In this document: piece by piece, positions 1 to 5,553 of the stretch
How positions within the stretch are numbered: the stretch's first letter is position 1
Layout of the letters: the number at the start of each line of letters is the position of its first letter
Origin: an uncultured Lachnospiraceae bacterium
GTDB lineage: Bacteria > Bacillota > Clostridia > Lachnospirales > Lachnospiraceae
Direction of reading: 5' to 3'
Assembly: GCA_910586725.1 (NCBI GenBank)
Contig: CAJUJL010000071.1
Span: forward strand, 1-5,650
DNA: 5,650 nucleotides
Made by a program: the position numbers and the translations under genes
The notes under the pieces: model-generated
Seen by the model: the letters and a program-made list of their open reading frames with translations, nothing else
Told to the model about the DNA's origin: nothing
The model's database searches: none

Positions 1-314
1 AGTTTGCTGCCCTCTATGTGATTGGAGTTATAGGTCATCCGTACTTGAAGTTCATGGTACAGGCCTCCGGGCATACGGATAGTTTTCTCATCTCTGAGCG
101 TTTGGAGCAAACTGTTATCCGAAATGGACTGGCATAGCTCATCTGCAGAACAATCGAAAAAAACAGCTATTTTTTCAAGGACATAATCAGCGATTTTCTC
201 GTTCCGTCCTATTTTTGCCATTGTGCGGGAGGAAATGCCAAGCTCCTTAGAAAGGGCAGTTTTTGTCAGGCCTTTTTCATTCAGTTTTTGTATCAGACCG
301 GAATATGAAATCAT
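1..314 (-). CDS. HTH (XRE-type)-Fic family protein, N-terminal part, truncated by the window edge
   Basis: This gene reads leftward from ATG at 314-312 and leaves the window after 104 codons with no stop. Residues about 1-62 form a small Cro/C1-like helix-turn-helix (recognition region ALSKELGISSRTMAKI, residues 20-35). Residues about 66-104 match the start of Fic-domain proteins: DEKTIRMPGGLYHELQ, then TYNSNHIEGSK, which contains the class II inhibitory motif S/T-x-x-x-E-G (S97, E101, G102). In known Fic enzymes the Glu of this motif blocks productive ATP binding in the active site, restraining AMP transfer to target proteins. The catalytic HPFxxGNG motif should lie beyond the edge and is not seen, so activity cannot be judged. 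The start is supported by GGAAGAAGGTG at 331-321, six bases upstream. The gene is divergent from the redox operon, and the DNA-binding domain suggests it controls its own promoter. Family call from recalled sequence similarity; high confidence in architecture. Confidence 0.85.
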   Translation of the reverse strand, partial: MISYSGLIQKLNEKGLTKTALSKELGISSRTMAKIGRNEKIADYVLEKIAVFFDCSADELCQSISDNSLLQTLRDEKTIRMPGGLYHELQVRMTYNSNHIEGSK

Positions 315-329
315 AGAATTCACCTTCTT

Positions 330-368
330 CCTTTACTTATTATACCCTGAAAAACCAAAAAGTAAAGG
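330..368. repeat. Perfect 9-bp inverted repeat bracketing the HTH-Fic promoter, probable operator
   Basis: The arms are CCTTTACTT at 330-338 and AAGTAAAGG at 360-368, perfect reverse complements separated by 21 bp, so the arm centres are 30 bp apart (about three helical turns, the same face of DNA). One arm covers the -35 element of the leftward promoter, the other lies between the -10 and the ribosome binding site and covers the expected start point. The placement fits autorepression by the adjacent HTH protein; that link is inference. Confidence 0.6.
339..366 (-). promoter_or_regulatory. Sigma-A-type promoter of the HTH-Fic gene
   Basis: On the minus strand, -35 TTTACT (366-361), a 16-bp spacer and a perfect -10 TATAAT (344-339). 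Transcription would start near 332, giving a leader of only about 18 bases that begins at the ribosome binding site. Seen directly; activity is inferred. Confidence 0.65.
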
Positions 369-442
369 TTTCATTGTGAAAAAGGAAAGGGAAAGGCAGT
401 CGATATATGTGCTATATAAAGTTCATATTATATACTATTTAA

Positions 443-471
443 TTGACAAAAGACAGACAATTTGCTATATT
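443..471 (+). promoter_or_regulatory. Strong sigma-A promoter with extended -10 for the redox operon
   Basis: TTGACA (443-448), a 17-bp spacer, and TATATT (466-471) preceded by TGC (463-465), which is the extended -10 pattern TGn. Transcription should start near 478, leaving a leader of about 70 bases before the ATG at 549. It is the best promoter match in the divergent intergenic region and points at the fusion gene. Confidence 0.75.
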
Positions 472-485
472 GAAAACAGTAATTT

Positions 486-503
486 GAAATAAAGTAATAT
501 TTC
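486..503. repeat. Short inverted repeat in the leader of the redox operon
   Basis: GAAATA (486-491) and TATTTC (498-503) are reverse complements with a 6-bp spacer, just downstream of the predicted start point. An 8-bp direct repeat, GTAATTTG, overlaps and follows it (479-486 and 505-512). The position would suit an operator for a repressor, but the DNA is very AT-rich and chance occurrence is likely. It matches no Rex or PerR box that I recognise. Confidence 0.25.
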
Positions 504-534
504 TGTAATTTGTAAAATATTTATTTGAATAGAA

Positions 535-541
535 AAGGAGG
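535..541 (+). promoter_or_regulatory. Ribosome binding site that sets the start of the fusion gene
   Basis: AAGGAGG lies 7 bases before the ATG at 549. An in-frame TTG at 525 lies upstream of this site and would place the Shine-Dalgarno inside the coding region, so the ATG at 549 is the better start. Confidence 0.85.
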
Positions 542-548
542 TAATGAC

Positions 549-2465
549 ATGTTATTCCAGACAACGACAGAGCATGAACAGTTACGGGCAAAGATTCGCT
601 CCTTTGCCGAAGAGGAAATCAAACCCATTGCGTTTTCTTTGGACCAGGAAAACCGCTTTCCGGATGAAGCGGTAAAAAAGCTTGGTGAAATGGGACTGAT
701 GGGAATTCCTTATCCGAAAGAATACGGCGGAGCCGGGCTTGATATTTTAAGCTATGCCATTGCGGTAGAGGAGCTGGCCCGTGTAGACGGCGGCTCGGGC
801 GTAATTCTTTCCGCGCATGTTTCCCTTGGCTCTTTTCCGATTTTTGCATACGGCAATGAAGAGCAAAAGAAAAAGTATTTAGCTCCTCTGGCCAGAGGCG
901 AAAAAATCGCAGCGTTTGGCTTAACCGAACCAAACGCCGGATCGGATGCGGGCGGTACGGAGACGACGGCTGTGGATAAAGGCGATTACTATCTGTTAAA
1001 TGGCGGCAAGATTTTCATTACCAACGCGCCAAAAGCAGATACCTATGTGGTGTTCGCAGTGACTACGCCGGACATTGGCACGCGCGGGATCTCCGCTTTT
1101 ATCGTAGAAAAAGGCTGGGAAGGCTTCGACTTTGGCGATCATTACGATAAGCTTGGCATACGGTCTTCTACGACTGCCGAACTGATTTTCAACGACGTAA
1201 AAGTTCCGAAAGAAAATCTGCTTGGAAAAGAGGGAGAAGGCTTTAAAATCGCCATGTCTACATTAGACGGCGGACGAATCGGCATTGCGGCGCAGGCGCT
1301 TGGCATTGCCCAGGGAGCGTACGAACAGGCGCTTGACTATGCAAAAGAACGCATTCAGTTCGGAAAACCGATTGCGGCGCAGCAGGGCATTTCGTTTAAA
1401 CTGGCCGATATGGCCACAAAGCTTCGCTGTGCAAGATTTCTTGTGTATTCCGCAGCGGAATTAAAAGAAGTACATAGTCCTTATTCCATGGAAGCCGCAA
1501 TGGCAAAAATGTACGCGTCTGACATCGCGCTTGAAGTGACAAACGACGCCGTGCAGATATTTGGCGGCACGGGCTTCTTAAAAGGAATGGATGTAGAGCG
1601 GATGTACCGCGATGCGAAGATTACGACGATATATGAGGGAACGAACGAAATTCAGCGCGTTGTCATTGCGTCTCATATCATTGGAAGAATGAAAAAGAGT
1701 TCCGGCGGAGGCGGCAGCCGTTCGGCGGCAAAGAAGCCGGCTCCGATTACCGGCGTGCGCAAAGGAAAGATTTTCAAAGAGGGCAGCGCAAAAGAGCGCG
1801 TGGAAGCTCTGGCGGAAGCGTTGAAAAAAGACGGACATGATTTTACGTTCGGCATTCCAGCCGACACGCCGATTGCCCAGGCGGAGCGCGTCGTTTCCGC
1901 CGGAAAGGGAATTGGAAGCAAAGAAAATATGAAATTAATCGAAGATCTGGCAAGAGCCGCCGGAGCGGCAATCGGTTCTTCCCGTCCGGTAGCGGAGACG
2001 TTAAAATATGTGCCGTTAAACCGTTATGTCGGAATGTCCGGACAGAAATTTAAAGGCAACCTTTATATTGCCTGCGGCATTTCCGGCGCAATCCAGCATT
2101 TGAAAGGCATCAAAGACGCGTCAGCCATTGTGGCGATTAACAAGAACGGCAACGCTCCGATTTTCAAAAACTGCGATTATGGAATTGTCGGCGACGTAGC
2201 GGAAATTCTTCCGCTTCTTACGGAAGCGCTTGACACCGGAGAAAAAGAGCCGGCGCCTCCGATGGTAAAGATGAAACGGCCGCCCGCTCCAAAGCCGCAG
2301 CCGATTGGAAAGAGCTATGTATGCGGCGGATGCGGATATGAATATATACCGGAAATTGGCGATGAAGACGCGGAAATCGCACCTGGAACCCTGTTTGAGA
2401 AACTGCCGGAAGACTGGGTATGCCCCGAATGCGCAGAAGGCAAAGACCAGTTTATTGAGGCATAG
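549..2465 (+). CDS. Acyl-CoA dehydrogenase / ETF-alpha FAD domain / rubredoxin triple fusion
   Basis: This 638-residue flavo-iron protein appears to carry three redox modules in one cytoplasmic chain. Residues 1-381 are a full acyl-CoA dehydrogenase of the short-chain (butyryl-CoA dehydrogenase-like) type: signature GLTEPNAGSD (124-133), ERIQFGKPI (267-275), and IYEGTNEIQR (361-370) with catalytic base E363. A Gly/Ser then Lys/Pro-rich linker (384-400) leads to the C-terminal FAD-binding domain of ETF alpha (about 440-560): GKGIGSKEN (452-460), SRPV with R479, the hydroxyl residue S497 in VGMSGQ, GISGAIQH (510-517), and APIF...CDYGIVGD (536-549). ETF alpha domain I, about 190 residues, is missing. 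A Pro/Lys linker (566-587) leads to rubredoxin (589-638) with iron ligands C592, C595, C625 and C628. An intact frame and well-formed linkers argue against a sequencing artefact. The flavodiiron gene follows after 18 bp. Substrate and direction of electron flow are inferred: acyl-CoA to FAD to FAD to Fe(Cys)4, or the reverse. Confidence 0.93.
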   Translation: MLFQTTTEHEQLRAKIRSFAEEEIKPIAFSLDQENRFPDEAVKKLGEMGLMGIPYPKEYGGAGLDILSYAIAVEELARVDGGSGVILSAHVSLGSFPIFAYGNEEQKKKYLAPLARGEKIAAFGLTEPNAGSDAGGTETTAVDKGDYYLLNGGKIFITNAPKADTYVVFAVTTPDIGTRGISAFIVEKGWEGFDFGDHYDKLGIRSSTTAELIFNDVKVPKENLLGKEGEGFKIAMSTLDGGRIGIAAQALGIAQGAYEQALDYAKERIQFGKPIAAQQGISFKLADMATKLRCARFLVYSAAELKEVHSPYSMEAAMAKMYASDIALEVTNDAVQIFGGTGFLKGMDVERMYRDAKITTIYEGTNEIQRVVIASHIIGRMKKSSGGGGSRSAAKKPAPITGVRKGKIFKEGSAKERVEALAEALKKDGHDFTFGIPADTPIAQAERVVSAGKGIGSKENMKLIEDLARAAGAAIGSSRPVAETLKYVPLNRYVGMSGQKFKGNLYIACGISGAIQHLKGIKDASAIVAINKNGNAPIFKNCDYGIVGDVAEILPLLTEALDTGEKEPAPPMVKMKRPPAPKPQPIGKSYVCGGCGYEYIPEIGDEDAEIAPGTLFEKLPEDWVCPECAEGKDQFIEA

Positions 2466-2470
2466 TGGAA

Positions 2471-2476
2471 AGGAGG
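2471..2476 (+). promoter_or_regulatory. Ribosome binding site of the flavodiiron gene
   Basis: A consensus AGGAGG lies 7 bases before the ATG at 2484, within the 18-bp gap after the fusion gene's stop. No promoter or terminator fits in the gap, so the two genes are read from one message. Confidence 0.85.
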
Positions 2477-2483
2477 AACGAAT

Positions 2484-3701
2484 ATGTATTGTGTACGTAA
2501 AGTAACCGAAGATTTATACTGGGTCGGCGCGAATGACCACAGGCTTCATTTGTTTGAAAATATTCATCCGATACCGCATGGCGTAAGCTATAATGCGTAT
2601 CTGCTTTTGGATAAAGAGACGGTTTTGTTTGATACGGTGGACTGGTCGGCTTACCGTCAGCTTGCGGAAAATCTGGATCATCTGCTTGGGGACCGTCCTT
2701 TAGACTGGCTTGTGATCAACCATATGGAACCGGATCACGCGGCGTCGGTAGAGCAGATTTTGCTGCGTTATCCGGATGTAAAAATTATTTCCAGTGAAAA
2801 GGCGTTTATGCTGATGCGTCAGTTTGGCTTCCATCCGGACGCCCATGAATGCCTTACTGTCAAGGAAGGCGATACGCACTGCTTTGGCGGCCATACGGTG
2901 ACGTTTGTGGCTGCTCCTATGGTACACTGGCCGGAAGCCATGGTGACGTTTGATGCGACAAACGGCGTATTGTTTGCCGCGGACGCGTTTGGTTCTTTTA
3001 TTGCATTAGACGGCAGGCTCTTTGCCGATGAAGTTGATTTTGACCGCGACTGGATTGACGAAGCGCGTCGTTATCTGACGAATATTGTCGGAAAATACGG
3101 GCCGCATATTCAGCTTTTGTTAAAGAAAGCATCCGGCATTATTGACCAGATTAAATATATCTGTCCGCTGCATGGCCCCGTCTGGCGCGAGAATCTGGGC
3201 TATTTTATAGAAAAATACGATAAATGGAGCCGTTATGAGCCGGAAGAAAAAGGCGTGATGATTGCGTATGCTTCCATGTACGGCAATACGGAATCGGCGG
3301 CCCAGGCGCTTGCCGCAAGACTTTGCGAAAAGGGCTGTACGAATGTGGCGGTTTATGACGTGTCGAACACACACGTTTCTTATCTGATTTCGGAAGCCTT
3401 TAAATACAGCCATATCGTATTGGCGTCCGTGACATATAACCTTGGCATTTATCCGGTGATGCATAATTTCCTGATGGATATGAAAGCGTTAAATATGCAG
3501 AATCGTACGTTTGCCCTGATTGAAAACGGTTCCTGGGCATGTAAGTCCGGAGATTTGATGCAGAAATTTATTGAGGAAGAGTTAAAGAACATGACGGTAT
3601 TAAACGATCGGCTAAGCATCGCGTCTTCCATGGGCGCGGATAAAGCTCTGGAGCTGGATGCGCTTGCAGACGCGATCATAGATTCCATGAAAGAGGAATA
3701 A
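2484..3701 (+). CDS. fprA: A-type flavodiiron protein (FprA-like O2/NO reductase)
   Basis: This 405-residue cytoplasmic protein belongs to the family that reduces O2 to water, or NO to N2O, with electrons delivered by rubredoxin. Residues about 1-250 form the metallo-beta-lactamase-like di-iron domain, with every ligand expected for the family: H80-x-E82-x-D84-H85 (NHMEPDH), H148 (MVHWPE), D167 (AADAFG) and H230 (CPLHGPVWR). Residues about 256-405 are a flavodoxin domain with the FMN phosphate loop ASMYGNTE (263-270) and the conserved SVTYNLGIYP (315-324). Length is that of the minimal two-domain class A; there is no fused rubredoxin or flavin reductase domain, so it needs an outside electron donor. 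The gene just upstream ends in a rubredoxin domain, which makes that fusion the obvious partner. Co-transcription is strongly implied. Family and ligands are seen; O2 versus NO preference cannot be read from the sequence. Confidence 0.95.
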   Translation: MYCVRKVTEDLYWVGANDHRLHLFENIHPIPHGVSYNAYLLLDKETVLFDTVDWSAYRQLAENLDHLLGDRPLDWLVINHMEPDHAASVEQILLRYPDVKIISSEKAFMLMRQFGFHPDAHECLTVKEGDTHCFGGHTVTFVAAPMVHWPEAMVTFDATNGVLFAADAFGSFIALDGRLFADEVDFDRDWIDEARRYLTNIVGKYGPHIQLLLKKASGIIDQIKYICPLHGPVWRENLGYFIEKYDKWSRYEPEEKGVMIAYASMYGNTESAAQALAARLCEKGCTNVAVYDVSNTHVSYLISEAFKYSHIVLASVTYNLGIYPVMHNFLMDMKALNMQNRTFALIENGSWACKSGDLMQKFIEEELKNMTVLNDRLSIASSMGADKALELDALADAIIDSMKEE

Positions 3702-3727
3702 GATTTTTAAGGAAGATGAACCTGGTC

Positions 3728-3741
3728 ATGCAATTTTGCAT
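3728..3741. repeat. Short palindrome upstream of the ZIP gene, possible operator
   Basis: ATGCAA (3728-3733) and TTGCAT (3736-3741) are reverse complements with a 2-bp spacer, between fprA and the ZIP transporter gene. It could be an operator for a metal-responsive repressor, but it matches no zinc or manganese box that I can name, and no clear -35/-10 pair lies around it. Confidence 0.3.
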
Positions 3742-3765
3742 ATATAACTGAAAGAAGATGAAAAT

Positions 3766-3796
3766 GCCCTGCGCAGCAGGAGCAGGGCTGCTTTTT
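3766..3796 (+). terminator. Probable intrinsic terminator of the fusion-fprA operon
   Basis: GCCCTGC (3766-3772) pairs with GCAGGGC (3782-3788) across a 9-base loop, followed after three bases by TTTTT (3792-3796). An alternative hairpin, GCAGC (3773-3777) with GCTGC (3787-3791), abuts the T-run directly. The T-run is short, so termination may be partial and some read-through into the ZIP gene is possible. It lies inside the longest open frame of the ZIP gene, which argues for the later start there. Confidence 0.55.
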
Positions 3797-3811
3797 GGGA
3801 GAACAGTTTAT

Positions 3812-4579
3812 ATGCAGGGAGTCGTATATGCTCTTTTGGGCACGTTATTTACATTTGGAGTTACTGCGCTTGGCGCGTTAAACGTCTTTGCGGTACGGAA
3901 AAAGACGGATCACACAATGGAAGCTCTGACGCTTGGGTTTGCCGGAGGCGTTATGGTGGCGGCTTCGATCTGGTCGCTTCTGATTCCAGGAATGGAGCGG
4001 GCAAAGGAGCTTGGGCAGACGAGTTACCTTGTGATGTCCGTTGGATTTTTAGCCGGAGTCGGGCTTTTGCTTGCGGCGGATAAGGTGATACAGAAAAAGT
4101 CGATCCGGAAAGAGAGCAAAAGCGCGCAGATGCTTGTGATAGCGATTACCGCGCACAATATTCCGGAGGGGATGGCGGTAGGGCTGGCATTTGCGCTTGC
4201 GGCCGCAAATCCTGGAAATGAAGCTCTTTTTTCGGGAGCGGTCGCGCTTACCATTGGAATCGGGATTCAGAATTATCCGGAGGGGACGGCGGTGGCTCTG
4301 CCGTTGGCAAGAGAGGGGATGTCAAAAGGAAAGGCGTTTTTGACGGGGAGTATGTCTGCAGTTGTGGAGCCTGTGTTTGGCGTGCTTGCCGCGCTTCTTG
4401 CCGTAAAGACACTGAAGCTTATGCCGCTCTTTTTGGCCATGGCGGCGGGGGCTATGATTTATGTCGTGGTGCAGGAGCTGATTCCGGAAGCGCATCTGGA
4501 CGATGAAGATAAATCCGGAACGCTTGGCTTTGTGGTTGGATTTATCATTATGATGATACTTGATATTGCCCTGGGATAA
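3812..4579 (+). CDS. ZIP family divalent metal transporter, GufA-like
   Basis: This 255-residue membrane protein probably brings Zn2+, and perhaps Fe2+ or Mn2+, into the cell. About eight hydrophobic segments can be placed, near residues 3-27, 36-59, 71-89, 107-130, 140-166, 176-198, 203-223 and 237-254. The two family metal-site motifs are clear: HNIPEG (115-120) in segment 4 and QNYPEG (153-158) in segment 5. Gln in place of the first His of segment 5, and QELIPEAH (221-228) at the end of segment 7, are typical of the GufA branch rather than E. coli ZupT. The open frame extends back to an ATG at 3758, but the extra 18 residues overlap the probable terminator and do not resemble a ZIP N-terminus. 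GGGAG at 3797-3801 stands 10 bases before the ATG at 3812, a modest site. An iron-supply role for the upstream operon is possible but unproven. Confidence 0.9.
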   Translation: MQGVVYALLGTLFTFGVTALGALNVFAVRKKTDHTMEALTLGFAGGVMVAASIWSLLIPGMERAKELGQTSYLVMSVGFLAGVGLLLAADKVIQKKSIRKESKSAQMLVIAITAHNIPEGMAVGLAFALAAANPGNEALFSGAVALTIGIGIQNYPEGTAVALPLAREGMSKGKAFLTGSMSAVVEPVFGVLAALLAVKTLKLMPLFLAMAAGAMIYVVVQELIPEAHLDDEDKSGTLGFVVGFIIMMILDIALG

Positions 4580-4580
4580 G

Positions 4581-4621
4581 AAAAAAGACGGGTGCAGCGT
4601 ATGATTCACGCTGCATCCGTC
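4581..4621. terminator. Shared hairpin terminator between convergent genes
   Basis: A 14-base stem (4587-4600 with 4608-4621) closes a 7-base loop. Read leftward it is followed by TTTTTT (complement of 4581-4586), a classic intrinsic terminator for the lytic transglycosylase gene. Read rightward, the pairing at 4592/4616 becomes a tolerated G-U, but the following bases (TGTATTTC) are a poor T-run, so termination of the ZIP gene is weaker. Confidence 0.85.
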
Positions 4622-4642
4622 TGTATTTCAGTTTGTTTTGCG

Positions 4643-5452
4643 TCAGGCTGATTCGCCTTCCGAAATATCTTTGATTTGAATCGTCCCTGCGCCGGTTGTA
4701 TGAGACATGTTCTGATATGCGATATAGCTGTCCGGTTCCGTCGTCTCTTCTTCCTGTTCGGAAGCAGGAGTTTTGACAGTAAGCGCAAGCTCTAAATTTT
4801 CTTCTTTGCCGAGCAGTGACGAGAGGTATTTCATGTAATCGTCATACGAAAAGATTTCGGTTAAAATATCTTTGGCAAATGCATTTAAATCCTGATATGT
4901 AACGTCTTTGTTGCCGTTTACGGCGTTAGCGGAAGCATATACGGTCTGTGTGTTTGGGATTTCCACGCCTTCTTCCAGATAGCCGTTGATTTTGGCGACG
5001 TAATTTTGTGTCTCTGCAAAAGGAGGAATCCCGCCGTATTTGTCTACGTTGTTGCTGCCGGCATTGTATGCTGCCAGAGCGAGAGAAACATTTCCATTGT
5101 ATTTGTCTAACATCCTGCGGATGTATTTTGCGCCGCCCATAATGTTCTGGTAGGGATCGTAGGCATTTGTCACGCCAAGCTCCGCCGCCGTGCCGGGCAT
5201 TAACTGCATCAGTCCCTGCGCGCCGCTTCTGCTGGTGGCGTTCGGATTAAAGTTCGATTCCTGCTTTGTCATGGCTTTTAATAAATCTGCCGACACGCCG
5301 TAGGTCATCGATGCTTCATGGTATATTTCTTCTAAATTCTTGTCCGTTTTTAAAAAAGATGAAAAATCCACATTTGATTCGGATTGTCTGGTCACGGTAT
5401 CGGATGCCGATACGGCAGCCCTTAGATAATCCAAAGCCGAGATATTTGTCAT
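4643..5452 (-). CDS. Lytic transglycosylase, SLT family 1, without a classical signal peptide
   Basis: This 269-residue protein should cleave the MurNAc-GlcNAc bond of peptidoglycan with formation of 1,6-anhydroMurNAc. The SLT domain spans about residues 40-158: catalytic E65 in AMTKQESNFNP (60-70), SGAQGLMQLMP (76-86), LAAYNAGSNNV (126-136) and the ETQNYV segment (147-152). These are the diagnostic motifs of the family. The N-terminus (MTNISALDYLRAAVSASD) lacks the charged-hydrophobic-cleavage pattern of a signal peptide and any membrane anchor. Export would therefore need a non-Sec route such as flagellar-type secretion, or an unidentified path. Residues about 160-269 are a poorly conserved, acidic, probably flexible tail (EQEEETTEPDS) of unknown role. 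The start ATG at 5452 has AAGGAG 12 bases upstream, slightly far, but no better start exists in frame. The gene appears monocistronic within the window and ends just before the shared hairpin. Confidence 0.9.
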   Translation of the reverse strand: MTNISALDYLRAAVSASDTVTRQSESNVDFSSFLKTDKNLEEIYHEASMTYGVSADLLKAMTKQESNFNPNATSRSGAQGLMQLMPGTAAELGVTNAYDPYQNIMGGAKYIRRMLDKYNGNVSLALAAYNAGSNNVDKYGGIPPFAETQNYVAKINGYLEEGVEIPNTQTVYASANAVNGNKDVTYQDLNAFAKDILTEIFSYDDYMKYLSSLLGKEENLELALTVKTPASEQEEETTEPDSYIAYQNMSHTTGAGTIQIKDISEGESA

Positions 5453-5484
5453 GATTGATAAACGCTCCTTTGAAAAACATACTG

Positions 5485-5495
5485 CTTATACTATA
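5485..5495 (-). promoter_or_regulatory. Possible -10 region for the lytic transglycosylase gene
   Basis: On the minus strand the overlapping hexamers TATAGT (5495-5490) and TATAAG (5490-5485) lie 32-43 bases before the start codon. No good -35 stands at 16-18 bp; the nearest candidates (TTCATT, CTTCAT) are weak. I see no flagellar sigma-D consensus. Low confidence. Confidence 0.35.
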
Positions 5496-5501
5496 ACATA
5501 T

Positions 5502-5553
5502 TTTTTTCAAAAATGAAGCGTTTTTTTGAAAAAATATTGATTTTCAAAAATGA
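5502..5553. repeat. Iterated TTTTCAAAAATGA motif upstream of the lytic transglycosylase gene
   Basis: A 13-bp direct repeat, TTTTCAAAAATGA, occurs at 5504-5516 and 5541-5553, 37 bp apart. Between them, TTTTTTTGAAAAAA (5521-5534) is the core motif in inverse orientation. Another inverse core lies at 5468-5477, over the ribosome binding site. This could be an operator cluster or intrinsically curved A/T-tract DNA upstream of the promoter. Confidence 0.5.

Noticed and set aside
404..437. AT-rich alternating TA stretches in the divergent region as a structured element
   Set aside because: Pairing is short and of low complexity, as expected by chance in such AT-rich DNA.
223..492. Rightward open frame of 89 codons across the divergent intergenic region
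   Set aside because: It overlaps the HTH-Fic gene antisense and both promoters, its protein is low-complexity with no family likeness, and it has no ribosome binding site.
525..548. Upstream TTG start adding 8 residues to the fusion protein
   Set aside because: The added codons contain the Shine-Dalgarno of the ATG at 549, and acyl-CoA dehydrogenases usually begin near MLFQ-type N-termini.
619..933. Antisense open frames within the fusion, fprA and ZIP genes
   Set aside because: They lie wholly opposite well-supported genes, encode basic or biased sequences without motifs, and lack ribosome binding sites.
549..2465. Possibility that the triple fusion is a frameshift or assembly artefact
   Set aside because: The frame is unbroken across both junctions, the linkers are natural low-complexity tethers, codon use is uniform, and the downstream gene is a fitting partner.
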